A DNA stretch of 64,000 bases from Eleginops maclovinus (Eukaryota > Chordata > Actinopteri > Perciformes > Eleginopidae): positions 21,307,140-21,371,139 of the forward strand of contig NC_086350.1 in assembly GCF_036324505.1 (NCBI RefSeq). The letters run 5' to 3'. Below the pieces are notes generated by a model. The model saw only the letters and a program-made list of their open reading frames with translations. It did not search any database and had not been told where the DNA came from. How positions within the stretch are numbered: position 1 is the stretch's first letter; each line of letters opens with the position of its first letter. This document shows, one piece after another, positions 51,701 through 64,000 of the stretch. The position numbers and the translations under genes were made by a program.

Positions 51701-54700
51701 CATTCAAACTGATTTCTATGAGATGCCACAGTGAGTTTGCTGCATAGGAAGAGCAATTTGTTACCTTGAGGTCATGCTCCTGATGCAGCTCTGCGAGAAC
51801 ATTCATGATGGCCATGGTCCAGGGGTTCTGGGGCCTGAAGACCTAAAATGCCAGACACATTAAATACATCAGTTGTTCAGTTAATGTAATGAACTGTGTG
51901 AGAAGAATTATGCGTTATTTGTTAAAGTAAATATGACTTCATGACAGGACTGGGCAGAGGCATTAGGAAACATTTTTGGCACACCGCTCAGTCGACACCT
52001 ATTTCACCCACCATGCTTCGCAGACTGGACTCCAAAACCTTGGCCACGAATGGAACCACATAGAGGAGCTCCTGCTGGCCTTTCACATAAGCTTCCAGTA
52101 GCAGAGACTTGACTTCCAAATCCTGGGAAAAGGACACTGTAATTTAGTCAACTGGAAAGATTAAAGGAGAAAATCTCACAACAATCTAAGAGCTGTTTCA
52201 AACTGACTGTGTAAAGGATAGGCTTGTTTTTGGCCAGTGTGATCATGCCCAACCAGTGGCCCAGGTTCTTCAGCAGCGAGCGATCTGAGAAGTTGGCAGC
52301 TGCCTTGTCAGATGTCAACAGAACCTGAGAGAAATGAGTGTCAGTATGGAAGACTCAAGTTTAAAACAGCCAACAACAATTTATGATTTCAAACCAACAA
52401 CATTGCACGCAGCGTGTAGGAAAATGGTGGAGTCGTGACATTTCAGACTACACAAACATATGTTACCCCCCAGTGGTTTACCTTGATGTTTCTATAAGTC
52501 TCATTGAGGACCATCTTGACAAACTCAGGGTTCTTGAGAGTGTCCAGGAAGTTGGAGTAGAGGCCGTGGAAGTTGGGCTCGATGCTGACACGCTTCATCA
52601 CCAGGTACTGAGACACCCAGGGCATGAACTCATCCTTCACCGTCTCCTTCAACTCCTCAACCTGGAGAAGAAAGCAAATATCGTTTAAAAAGAACTGTCC
52701 CTGACCATTATCTTTCTCCTAGCATTTCTAGAGCTCAGGTTAGACTAGAGTTAGGACTTTTCAAAGATTGTTTGAAGACACTTTGATCATTAAGGCCTTG
52801 TTTTTCGATGACCTAGGCCTTAGAATATGTGGTTATGATGTTATTTTGTACATTTTACTTTACCTTCTGTGTCATGTTGGACTGAGAAAGGTTGTTGAAG
52901 ATGAAAGCTATTTTCTCCTGGACATTCTCTGGAGGCTCTACAATCCGTTCTGTCTGGTCAGTGGCCACCAGCAGGGTGTCAATGTTGGTTGTGTTTATAG
53001 AGGGCTGCAGGTAGGAACAACAACAACATTTGAAACAAGATTTACAGTTTCTAATTCTTTAATGTGGTAAAAAAAACTAATTAAAGCATTGACAAGGCAC
53101 AGATTAGGGTGTCTTGAGATCAATTAAAGCCAAACTCACCGGCACATCCTTCTTGAAGGTGCTGGGTGTGGGTCTTGTGATGGTTGGGGTCTTGGCTACC
53201 GTGGTTGTGGTGGTGGTGGTGGTGACCAGAGTGCTGGGCTGACCTGGCTGTGGAGCTTTAGGGACCCCGGGTTGCTGCGACTGGACCTGCGCCAGTGCCA
53301 GACTTCCTGGCGTGGTGATGGAGCCCTGCATCTTCACCGGAGGGTCCCGTGACTGTTGGCCATACTCGATATACTGCACGCACAGGATATCGGAAGAAGC
53401 AGAGCGGGAGATTTAATTGAGCTGTAACGGTAAGCCCCGTCATACAGACAGCTGGGACTAGATAAGCTGCTGAGCCAAGATAAATTAAGGAAACCTGATT
53501 ACCTCTTGTAAATGGTGGGGGAATTGCAAGAAGTGGGCAATTGAAGCCAGATGTTGACAATACTGAGGATAGTCCTTTAGTCTAGAAATACAAAAGACGT
53601 TAGCTTAAGACAAGACAACGTTACATTCATATTCCTTTTGAAAAAGAAGCCATCAATATACCTGTTTTTAAACCTATCTAGGGCGGCAATTCCAAAGTAA
53701 TACATTTTGGATCCGTACGGTTTTCTTAAGGCTTCAAGAACGTATCGGAGGGCCAAACCCAGGGCCATGTAGGTGACGAGCCCCTTCTCAATTATGCCAC
53801 CAAAGAGGCAGGCAGTGATGTGCAGCTCTTTGTCCGGGTACTGGGGGAAGAACCGGTACTCCTCGAACAAGTTCCGTAGCATGCAGTTGAACACCTCTCG
53901 CTCCCGGTTGATGGTTGAATCCTTGAACCGCTGCAGCATTTCCAGGACCTAGGAAGAGGTGGTTTGGGGGAGGAGTCAATTCAAAGAGCGCAGTTCTGAG
54001 AATAGTTTCATCAACTTCTGTCAATGTCTGCAGGGACTAATGAGAAAAAAAGCACTACATACTTCATCCACGGACATGGTCGGATGAGGTGGATGGTTGT
54101 AGATGCGCTGGAAGTAACTGTTTGCTTCGTCGTCTATCTCCTTACTAAAGTGCTGGTTCGCCTCGGGCCACACCTGAGAAAGGTCAGCTGGGAAAAAGAG
54201 CAGGAAAGTACATTTTAAACAGAGCCTGTTATTTACTTGAATGTTGTAGTCCATCACTAGTGGAGAAAAGTATTGTTGCAAACAGATAGCATTTTTACTG
54301 ATCAAGTCAAACCTGTGATGCTTAAAAATTACACAAATGATATTAAAGTGCGGCTGTCGGCTAACACCAGAAGACTGATCTGCTTTTCCTTTATTACCAA
54401 AACAGTTCATAAATTGTTTATTAGAGGTTAAACTCTGCAGGAACCTTTGAAAAGCTCTTGGTGAATACTATAACTTTGCCTTAACTGCATTTGTGAGGCA
54501 CGCTTTGATGCCTCAGAATGAACCATGCTAATCAACATGACTGCAGAAGAAATGCAGTGCTACAGTCTCACTGCTACCACAACTCGAAGGCTCTTCTCTT
54601 ACTCTGCTGAAAGGTGGGTGGGTTCAGGCCCGGTGTGCTCATCTTCCTGGTGCCAAATGGGTCTGTGTTCACAGTCGGCATCCCCAGACTAGAGCCAATA

Positions 54701-57700
54701 CCGGAGCCAATGCCTGTGCCCAGGGGACCTGAAAGTAAAACAAGATCAGTCTTTTCAATCCATACGGACGTCACCTCCTGTGTTAACCTTTACAACACGC
54801 TTTCCAAGAGCATCAAACACAAGCTGTGCCACAGTAAGCTCAGGCTCAAACGGCTTTCAATGCAGTGTGACTTTAGGCATGTATGCGTGTTGTGGACGTT
54901 TATAAATGAAAACAAATTGAAGAGCATTTTACCAGAGTCCATGCCAGGAAGCTGCGAGGACAGGCTCCCAATGCCCCCAAATGGTGTACTGGGGTTGGGG
55001 TTAGTGAGGGGAGGGAAGGCTTTAGCCGGTGACTGGGGGTTACTGAACGCTGAGCTCAGTGAGGTTGGGAAGCCCTGCATGCTCTGAGTGTGGGAGGTGG
55101 CTGTGCCCCCCAGATTTAGGGACCCCATGCCGGGGAGAGAGTCCATCTAGAAAAAGTAAGAAAGAGATTCATTATTATTTTTAGATGTATTCAGATCTCT
55201 TTTGTTAACACCAATTTCCAACATGAAAAGGCATTATGAAGTCTGGAGTGATATCATTTTTATGTGAAGGTACCTGTACAGGAGAGATGGCATCCAGGCT
55301 GCTGGTGCTGGGGGCCCTTCCCTTTGGCATCACCCCCGGTGGAGGTTGCCGGGCTTTATTCATTACATTGCTGCAGTTGGCAACCATGGTCAGGATGGTC
55401 TCTGAGAGCTCCTGGGACACACTCCTGAGGAAGAATGAGAACAAATATGTACCTAATTAAAAAATATATAGTAATTGGTGTCTATAAAAAACTTTTAATA
55501 TGCAAGACATTTAACACAAGTTTAATAAACTGTTTTCTAAAAAGAGAATAAAAGGACAGTGATGATATGTCTCCTCACCCCGCACAGGACTGCAGGCAGG
55601 CCAGCATGGTGGCTAAGGTCTCCGGGGGCAGCTGGGCACTTTTGGGCTGGTCCTTGTCTTGTGTCAGACCCCCCATAATGGATGGGCAGCGCCTCTTCAG
55701 GAATGTCACACACGCCTGGATAAAAGGTTCCTGACAAAACATACAAAAGGATTTTAAAATACAGGAGACAGGAACCCTAACAATCCTTATCGTTGTACTT
55801 TAGAACAACTCTAATCAGTTTGAAGACTTACCCCGTGCTCTCGGATTTTGTCAGTCAGCCATTTATCAAGTTTGAGGTATTCACGGCGAGAAGCAAGTGC
55901 AGCAAGGTCAATAACAAAGGCAAATGGAGTACCATTCAGCAACATCGATAGAGACTGAGAGGGGGACAAAAAACAGAAACACTGCCTTATTTACCATGAA
56001 GAGTACACATACAACAGATACATGAAGACAAGCACAGGAAACATGGCCTGTATCCTTCAAATGGGTCTTATTTTAATGCATTGTTAAGTACAAACTAGAG
56101 AAACCTAAAACATTTGAAAAACATACGGAGTCACATTATTAAATGAAACAGTCTAGCTTAATTATTCTGCTATTTCTTATAAGTTAATGTAGGTGAAAAT
56201 GTAGTATTTTCTGAAGAACCTTCAAGTCCTGGGCCACATCCAGGATGCGCGACAGCTTGGCCTGGTCATACTGCTCCCCTCTCATGTACCACTCGGCCAT
56301 TGAATGCATAATAAGCTGACGGATGGAGGGAGACTGTCCCTGGAAAAAAAACGCCAGGTTTTATAAGTATACATAAACCAGGGAAACAAATAATCAGAAG
56401 AGTAAGCACCGAGGACAAACGCATGACCTCCTGACTTGAGAGCAGAGAGCTGTATCACCAACCTGTCCGTGCCAGGCGTAGTGCAGGATGATGGCAGAGT
56501 TAGGGTGGTTGCCCAGGAAGATGGGCATCAGGGTGGAGATGAGCTCATGGCGCAGTGTGTGCCAAGAGGTGGAGATCTGCAGCAATGCCAGCACCAACAT
56601 GTCTGGGCAGTGCTTGATGGGAAAGCTGAACAGCTGCTTCACCTGCTCGTACTGGCCAACCTCCGACAGTCTCAGCAGGCTCTCCACCAGGTCCAGACTT
56701 TTCCTGTGAAGAGTTCCGGGGAAATCAGTCAAAAACACATCCACATTATATCGATTCAACTACAGCTGAGTGACATGCAGGAGAAAGGTAAATAAATGAT
56801 TTAAAGCGAAGCTCCATACCAGGTTGCGATCTCTCTGTTGTCATCCTCCGGGGGGGCCTTCAGGATGTCTATGGCCACAGTGTGGCAAGTGTAGTCGGCA
56901 AAGGAAAACACTTCTGGGCTCATCAGAGAGTGCTGAATGAAGGACAGCTGAAAACAGAAAAAGCAATTTGAGATTTAAAGTTGGAATACATCCTTAACCT
57001 TTCAAACCCCAAGACAATTCCCACTTTGCATTATCATTCATCTTTATTGATATATTTGTACAGCAACATCTATTTTTAATCATGTTACCCATCCCAATTA
57101 AAAACATGCCAATCCCATGATCCAGATGTCGGTCAGTTACCTGTCCCTCTGCGTGTTTCCATGGCCGATAGATGAGATCAACAGGAAAGGTCTCCATGCC
57201 CAGCCCCCTCTGAATGCCATACACCACGATATGCAGGCCTTTACTGTCCCGGATTATAAATCCTGCGTGGTCCAGCTCATAGGTCACCTCTTTGAAGTTA
57301 AGGTTGGGATTCTAGGGCACAGTCAAAGGAAACACAAGTTCAACATCAGCAGGCTTTTAAAAACAACCTTTACATAAATAAATGAATGGCATTGGGAGAT
57401 ATACTGGTGCAGAATTTGACCGATTAAAATGACAGTGACACTGGGAAATGTTGGATACATCGGTCATCAAATGGAAACGGATTGGTCACTTACCACTTCT
57501 TTCACAACATCGATGAGAACCTCCACATTCCACGTGTGTGCCTGCGAGCCGTCATTCTTATCCTTGCCATCACTCCAGATACCACTACCTGGAGCAGAGA
57601 TGGACTGCAAGGGAAAACACAAAAGAATAGAAAATTAAACCATTGTGTGCTTAAAATAATCCACAAGCCAGTACCAGCATGAACCCATAGTTCACAATGA

Positions 57701-60700
57701 TATCGTCAAGGGAACTCTTTCATATTATACACGAGCACTAACTTACGAAGAATATATTCAAATAAAGCGTCTCACCTGTAGTGGGATACCGTCAGTCAGG
57801 CCAGAGTGGGTACGCGCCATCATGCCCAGGACTCTGGCCACCTGGCTGGCTGTCACCTCTCTCACCCCATACTGGACGATTATGTTTCTGCACTCATCCA
57901 GACTGGAGACAAAAAAGAAACAGTCAGAAGATTTTCTTAAACATTCTAGCTCTTGGCAGTAATACTTGTGTTCAAAACATGTGGCTAGAAACATTTGATT
58001 CAACATACAACACCATACTGAACCATGTAAACATAAATTCACCTAGCACAGAAGCCATAGCCGACTTCTTGCATGAATTCTGCGAGAGAACTCTCCATCA
58101 TGGTCTTAGCTAACTCCCCCGAGTCTGGCAGGATCCTGTCCATGAGAATGTCCCGTTTTTCAGGGTACAGCAGTGGTGCGAGCACCACAGGGCAGCGCTC
58201 CTGGGGGAAATCTGAAATACAACAGACATTAAACATTTGAGTACAGGACTTGTAGCATTTCTATTCAGTCTGTCACATATTCAATAGAAGTAGATATCTG
58301 AAGGAAAGGTTTGCGTTGACGCCCCGTACCTCGGCAAAGTGTCTTCAGGAAGGCGTCAATCTGCTCCTGCCCGACCCCACTGGCTCCTTTCTGGCCAAAT
58401 AGTAGATGGGAGAGGAGTAACTGCAAGACCTCTATGGCAATGTCCTGAAAGCCACCTTCCTGGTTTCCTCCGAGATCTGCGTCAACGTATGACCGCAGGA
58501 GGTCGGGGAGTTTCTGTTTGATGAACTGCGCAGCTGAGGAAACGGTAAACCAATCAAGTTAAAAAAAACAAAGACATACTTTTATACAGTTTATACAAAT
58601 AATGAACCAACACAACTGTGTGTTTAAAGTGATGTAGCAATCACTAAACCTTCCTGAGATCATTTAGATAGCGCCTGTCTGCCCATGTGTAACCAATCTG
58701 TATCACAACTCAGCAATACGCCCTTATAAAAATAATTTAAAAAAGGGGGGGGCTATTTTTGTTAAATTAAATTAATTAGCACAACTTTCCCCTCAAAAAG
58801 TTTAGTATTTATTTGTTCTTATATGTGGCTTTTATAAACATTACATGTTTTATTTTTCTAATACTTGTTGTCAGTAGTTACTGATTTATTTCTAAACAAT
58901 GTTACTTATTTTATGGTTTGAAACTCCAAACTTGCATTTATCAATATGACACTGACATGGTTATAGCAACCTCCCAACCGGATTTATCAGAGTTCCGCAC
59001 TATTGTATTTGTGATCTACAGGTTCATTTATCGCTGCAGAGTCATATTTTGCTCACAGTAGAAAGATATGATGTTAAACTGGAAGCCAGAAAACAGGCAT
59101 GTGTAAAAGTTCCCAAGCTTTTGGTTATAGAAAATAAGGGATGTTTGGTGCCTACAGATTTCAGCTAAGGTTTATTTCAAGCCCACGCCAGCAGCAGGAC
59201 TCGGCCATCCTAGTTTTTGTTTTAAGTCAGGCTTATCTGCAGTACTTCAAATGTTTGATAAGTTTCATATTTACAGTCAACATCACGGCTAGTTAAAAAC
59301 AAAGAGTGGGATAATCCGTGGCTTTAGATCTACTTACCAAAACCACGAAGGTCTGCGTTGCTTGAGTTGAGCAAAGCAAGTCCAAATATCACCTGGGAAA
59401 TACATGAATTAAAAATACAGTCAGAAATGTTTTCTCATTACAGATTGTCTTGGGGTCCCTTGTGTTGACAGTCAATACTCCCTTTTTGCCCAAATGTAAA
59501 CCATGCATTGTTTGTAAATTGTCCAATTCACACTTGTAAATAATGAAGCCCATTGCAGGTCAGTCTTACCTCTTGGACTTTGCTGAGCTTAAGAACTTTA
59601 CTCAGTTGAGTGAAGAGGTGGGCCGAGGGCTTCAAACTCTGAAAGAAAGTTTGTGTCAAACACATTAATACATTTTAATTTTAATATGTATAAACCCTTG
59701 CAAAATATCTGTACACTCATGCGTTGCTGACTAAGTTAAAGGCCAACATGTCATTTTAAAGAGAGCCTTTTAGTAGGGATGTAACGTTAATAACTATGAC
59801 AAACTGATATTGGATTTGATTTAGCTAACCTGTGAGTAGTTGCTTCAAGTTGTATGTTTTAACTTAACTTCTAACTTAGAATTAATCTATCAATCAGATC
59901 TGCCATACACCCGGGAAACCGGAGGAATTACACAGAAATTCGGACTTCTGCTCCTTACCTTCTGGTAATGAAGGGGATTGTCAACGGCGTAACACAGAGT
60001 AGCAATAAAGTTTGGCTTTGATATCAGCGACACACACTCCTGGATCAGAAACTGTGTCTTGGGCAAGTTGAAAAGGGAAACGTACAGAGAAGAAGAGAGG
60101 AAACAGAACAGAGGCAGGTGAAGAATAAGATACGACAGTCTAACAGATGAAACAATAAGCAGTACTGAGTAAATGTATAATTATAGTAAATTCAAAATAA
60201 GGGGGGAAAATATTGTACATGAAAACATTTCTGAAATAAAGACTTCCTATTGATGCTATTTTTTTCCCCTTTTCATGCACAAACATGGAGAAAAATCCCA
60301 GAATTAAAGAGCAATACAAACGTAGTAACTGATGGCTGCAAAATGAGCAATATCCCAGAGGTTAAAAGATTTCAGTGCAGAGAACACAGTTGGTAATCCA
60401 GTGATTTATAAGCACATACACTTTAAGCAGACGCACCGGGCTAAAATAGCTGACTCAACCAAAGGATAGTTGGAAATAGGCCTCCCAAAGAAACAATCAG
60501 CTGGGTTTTATCAGTTATGTTTTTTTTTAAATAGTGCAACGATACCAACAGCTGCAATCTTCTAAATATTATCTCACTGGGTTAATGGACACACTGTCCC
60601 CTGAAATTGAAGGAGATCATTTGTTTGCCAAGCTTTGAAGGATAAACATCCCACAAAAATAAAGTGTCCTCCTAGCGCATGTCCACTATATTTACTACAA

Positions 60701-61276
60701 ATGCGTATAGGATATGAGACCTTCCTGGGAAGTCTTTTTTTTCACTTCAAAAAACAGCAGGCCAAATTTAATACAACCATTGTAAATTTTGAAGAAACTA
60801 AAAGTACATTTTAAGGAAACCAACAACAAATACAGTGTCTGAAAAGCCATTTTCTGTTGCTTTTCAGGAAAAGTATGATGCAGTACTACTAAGAAAGATC
60901 TTTGTAAAAAAAACAAAACAAAAAACGATGTGTTTCTAATCAAAAATTACCTGGTGAAAGTCCTTGCCACTGCTTTTACCATCGCCACTGAAATCCACAT
61001 GAGAGAAGAGACAGCGAAGTAGATGCCTGTCTGCCTCAGGACCGTGACGATTCACAATCTGGGAGAATACAGGCAAAACATCCAGAACAAGTGGACACGA
61101 TGAGATACATATTAGCACGCTTCAGGGAGATAAATGATGAACAAAATGTACTTCATGCCAATGCCATCACTTACATGCTGTATTTCCTGCTGGCTGGCTC
61201 GATAGTTTTTCTTAGTTAAATTGTCCACCAGATAGCTGATTTGAGACAAAGCCAGCGAAAGCGAGTCAAGATTCAT
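44163..61276 (-). CDS. cnot1: CNOT1, scaffold of the CCR4-NOT complex (48 coding exons, 2397 aa)
   Basis: CNOT1 is the large scaffold on which the CCR4-NOT deadenylase assembles. It binds CNOT7/8-CNOT6, CNOT9, CNOT2-CNOT3, CNOT10-CNOT11 and mRNA-specific adaptors, and drives poly(A) shortening and translational repression in the cytoplasm. The protein starts [19 protein letters not shown] and ends MEGTGAS, as in human, and is about 20 residues longer than the human protein. All 48 coding exons were located; each junction is GT-AG and their lengths sum to 7194 bases (2398 codons). No stop or frameshift is visible. Exon coordinates are given in the four sub-entries. The coding start lies in a GC-rich segment; an untranslated first exon upstream is likely. 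Introns are mostly 80-400 bp, with three of 800-1000 bp. Confidence 0.98.
49709..51002 (-). other. cnot1: cnot1 coding exons 29-33: CNOT9-binding domain (DUF3819)
   Basis: Exons: 51002-50806, 50712-50416, 50308-50168, 50058-49954, 49828-49709, encoding residues about 1334-1620. A low-complexity Thr/Pro linker precedes [16 protein letters not shown]. The helical bundle that binds CNOT9 follows, with [37 protein letters not shown] and [20 protein letters not shown] visible. It ends near GFLAQPMK. Confidence 0.93.
51351..53004 (-). other. cnot1: cnot1 coding exons 23-28: MIF4G domain
   Basis: Exons: 53004-52864, 52661-52482, 52324-52208, 52122-52012, 51842-51765, 51528-51351, encoding residues about 1066-1333. 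This is the MIF4G domain that docks the CNOT7/CNOT8 nuclease and contacts DDX6. It runs from [10 protein letters not shown] through [57 protein letters not shown] and [17 protein letters not shown]. Five of the six exons are multiples of three. Confidence 0.93.
53140..61276 (-). other. cnot1: cnot1 coding exons 1-22: N-terminal HEAT repeats and adaptor-binding domain
   Basis: Exons (high to low): 61276-61175, 61058-60951, 60057-59959, 59638-59570, 59392-59338, 58533-58330, 58211-58043, 57902-57776, 57604-57494, 57311-57141, 56947-56820, 56703-56463, 56339-56220, 55954-55832, 55730-55579, 55424-55274, 55146-54933, 54728-54603, 54187-54063, 53948-53662, 53581-53503, 53373-53140. They encode residues 1-1065. 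The first ~650 residues are the HEAT-repeat arm that in other animals binds CNOT10-CNOT11. A Gly/Ser/Pro-rich linker (exons 16-18) follows, then the domain bound by tristetraprolin-like adaptors (about 825-985, [13 protein letters not shown] to [11 protein letters not shown]). A Thr/Val-rich linker ends at FKKDVP. Confidence 0.93.
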
Positions 61277-63189
61277 TGCTGTTCGGGGCGGAAGCAGGCG
61301 GCCGAGCACGGCGCAAAATCACCATTATTCCCCTTTTGTCACTTCAGTGATAGGTTACTTCTGCTCCCCCCCCCCAAAAGTGTAAAAATATATATAAGCT
61401 TCCAAATGGGTTTTCCGATCAGTGGGTCCCAGTGCTAGGTAAAGTCCTTCAGTTTAAAATCAAGTTCAGCATCTGTAATGAAAGGGAAAAACAAGTTAAA
61501 TGTGATTTTAAAAACAGTGCAAAAGTTGTGGAACACAAATAAAATACAAGAAACAAAAAGGGGAATTCCTGTGTTAACCACTAAACCTTGAGTTCTGAAG
61601 TATTACTTTCATGCAGCACATTTTTTTACAATGGTTTGACAACAAAATGTTTTGTTACAAGCGTTGAGGCCTACGTGCATAGCAGTAAAATCAATTGTTC
61701 GTTGGTTGCCCAGATATTCATCTGCTAAAAAAATCCCAAAATAGGGTCAACACGAGGTTTTAGCCACTTACGTTAGTACAGTAGCTTCTCGGAGATATTG
61801 TAATACTAAAAACCTGCCGTACCCATAGCTTATAACGTCACTAGGCCTCGAGTGTACCCAGAAATCTGGTACACAGGTTCCGTTGCTTAAGTTGCTTACC
61901 GAACCCACCTACATTGCAGTTAACAATTGCATAAACACTGTCGCAGCTTTATCAACAAATTTAGAAATAAGTAGCATTTAAAATGCAGCCAAATGCACAT
62001 GTCTATTGACTAATGGACTGAGAGTTCAAATCACCAATCGAAACAAAGAGCAAGCTAACGTAAGTTAGCAATATTACCAGCAAGCGATATGTCTTACGTG
62101 TTAATTAACGTTTGGCATTCATATATGTACTAGAACAACCTATATGATAAATGGCTATGTGAATTAATGGATTCACAGCAATCCTTTAGAAGACAATACT
62201 CCTGTGGCAAGTCGGGCGTCCTAGCTAACTAAGCTAACATTACCATGACGCTGATAAACACTTGCTAGGAGAGAAGTTAAAGTTAACGTTAGCCAACATG
62301 TTTACCGAAGCATTAAAGCTTTAGTCAACGTTTCTTGTTACATGTGTTTCACACTGTCGTTTACTTAATCACACTTTAGTAATTTATCTTCTCATTAAAT
62401 CAACTTCCAAGTGGTCAATATCTAAAACTAACCCCTGTGAAATGTTACCAACTCCCTGTAGGCTACGAGCTAATGCTATCAACTTAGCATTTGCGTGAAG
62501 CTAACATTAGCAACATCAGTCCTTCTCGAGCTGGTCTGTATGAATTGCTAAAACCCATGAACAATTCATTTCATTATGTTTTACTTTTGTAAAAGTCCGT
62601 TGTGCTAGCTATACACTTACTACAGTTTCGGGACCGTTACACAAACAGCGGTCGTGAGCGTGAAGGCCTCAAATAATGCGGATGGGTTTTGCGCGATCGT
62701 GCAAGCTAACGTTAGCATTAACCTTGTTAACGTTAGCTCATCTCTATGGGCTCTGGCTAATATATGGAATTGCTAACACTTTATGCTAGTCGCCTGTGCT
62801 AACTATCTCGCAACGACGCGTAAATGTTACACTGAGTCAACGTTAATAATCTCGCCGGCAAAAATGTGACTACTAAAGTCTTAGAGAAGTACGTTACCAA
62901 CTTTGCACGAGAAATGTAACTTAATTAATGAATTATTACTTCTAAATGTGACCAATATGACAGCTGCTTTTCAGCAAATAGACCCCCCCGTACTGGTGGC
63001 TAACGGCCATCCCCCGTATCAACATCGTTACTTTGGTGTAAAATATATATATGTCGACGGTTGTTTACCAAATATATTGTACATCTCACCATGCTCCCAA
63101 GAAAGTAATTCAGATGTTCATCCCTTCTTGTTTCGCACAACAAACTTGACGAAATGGAAGGGTCGCTCTGCCTCCAGTTCAGTTTGATT
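61277..63189 (-). other. cnot1: cnot1 5' leader and probable first intron
   Basis: Directly before the start codon lies a GC-rich strip (61281-61315) with an upstream ATG at 61325. Beyond that the sequence is AT-rich and holds no supported gene. Several copies of TAACGTTAGC occur at 62280-62760. An untranslated exon 1 near 63200 spliced to the coding exon is the simplest model, but the donor could not be fixed. Confidence 0.5.
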
Positions 63190-63300
63190 TTCAAAATAAA
63201 ATGGCGACTGTCACCACCGCGGCGCGCTCACGGGTCGAGTTCGAGAAGAGTGCGTGAGTTTATCCGCGCGACACAAACGCAAGGTGCTCGCCAGTAGACA
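63190..63300 (-). promoter_or_regulatory. Probable cnot1 promoter with YY1-like site
   Basis: A short GC/CpG-rich island in AT-rich sequence. On the minus strand GTCGCCATTTT (63208-63198) matches the YY1 motif that often sits just downstream of start sites of housekeeping genes. No TATA box. The plus-strand ATG at 63201 opens only 19 codons before a stop and is not taken as a gene. Confidence 0.5.
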
Positions 63301-64000
63301 CCTGGGTCAGTGCTACATGCCATCAAGTAATATGATGTTTTATCAAATGAGATAATGAAAATCAATCATGTTTATTGTTTTGCTTTATACCCTGAACCTT
63401 GTTTTGTGTTACATTCAGGGAAACCAGGATAACAAAAATAAAAACAACAGTACAACATTTTTTTAAAACAACCGTTAAAGCGGCATTCCACCATTTTTCT
63501 CTCATGCTTTTCTAAAGAATGCATTTCTAAAAAATGTTAAATATTTCCCTTATTTACATAGGTTAATAAAAGCCATAGTATTACAAAATGTAGGACTAAT
63601 GATACATGAGAAATACCCGAAGCTTTTTCCATAATTGCTCTAAACTTTACTAAATAAGATATGATCTGATACACACTGGTACCCATGTTACTGATATTGT
63701 TGTGGCAGGCAAAATTATCTGCTATTTTTTATATAACATGCTTACTCATGTTACAAACAGCAACATATTTTCTCCAAATCACACGCCTGACTAAATAATT
63801 ATGGGCTTAATTTCATTGTTTTTAGTCGAAAGTTATGGGTTGACATTGTGTACTGTAATGCTCTTCTTATGCCAGCCATTATCATATAACACTGGGTTGA
63901 CTGAATCTAAAGTGTAGTCTGGCTCAAGTAGATCTCAGTAGGATAAAAGTTTGTTTTTGAAGCATAATTTGTTTTAGCAATAGGATCTAGAAAAACTGGA
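63301..64000. other. Intergenic, nothing recognised
   Basis: AT-rich sequence beyond the cnot1 promoter with no supported gene or repeat. Confidence 0.5.

Noticed and set aside
59060..59240. Possible H/ACA snoRNA on the minus strand of a cnot1 intron
   Set aside because: An AAATAA box-like word and a later ACA are present, but I could not fold convincing flanking hairpins with a pseudouridylation pocket.
63201..63257. Start of a divergent gene (ATGGCGACT...) next to cnot1
   Set aside because: The frame closes after 19 codons and no GT donor with a sensible continuation was found; the ATG is better explained as part of a YY1 motif read from the cnot1 side.

Overview
This 64 kb window is vertebrate nuclear DNA, almost certainly from a teleost fish and probably a percomorph. 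The evidence is two convergent housekeeping genes with canonical GT-AG introns (setd6 and cnot1, also neighbours in human), two tRNA-Pro genes, and a mixture of piggyBac, hAT, Tc1, Ty1/copia, BEL/Pao and LINE elements that is typical of fish. No prokaryotic genes, CRISPR arrays or operons are present.

Bases 1-39 kb are accessory DNA built from transposons inserted into transposons. From left to right: the 5' end of a LINE ORF; a 69-bp minisatellite; an immunoglobulin-domain gene fragment next to a hAT fragment; piggyBac copy A (2682-10273). Copy A has a spliced, apparently intact 667-aa transposase, and its first intron contains a complete hAT element (5675-9934) with its own intact 770-aa transposase. 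Next come hAT, LINE and Tc1 fragments. After them lies an uncharacterised fish ORF, itself probably mobile, split by a degenerate piggyBac copy B that in turn holds a young, intact Ty1/copia element (13409-18244). Then follows a LINE (24.9-34.3 kb) split by a young BEL/Pao element (25994-33039). The last insertion is a Buster-type hAT that cuts a tRNA-Pro(AGG) gene in two. An intact tRNA-Pro(TGG) lies 4.4 kb further on.

Bases 40-64 kb are ordinary genic DNA. setd6 (plus strand, 9 exons, 450 aa) encodes a lysine methyltransferase. cnot1 (minus strand, 48 coding exons, 2397 aa) encodes the scaffold of the CCR4-NOT deadenylase. The two genes converge, with polyadenylation signals about 550 bp apart. 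All cnot1 and setd6 exon boundaries given here were placed by hand from GT-AG sites, reading phase and continuity of the protein; the phases sum correctly.

What most deserves a second look is the set of base-exact nestings (target duplications visible for three of them), the intact hAT inside an intron of an intact piggyBac gene, the copia element whose start codon lies within its tRNA primer-binding site, and a LINE ORF with a signal-peptide-like start and a 2A-like NPGP motif just before its endonuclease. I see no multi-gene system of a wholly new type.
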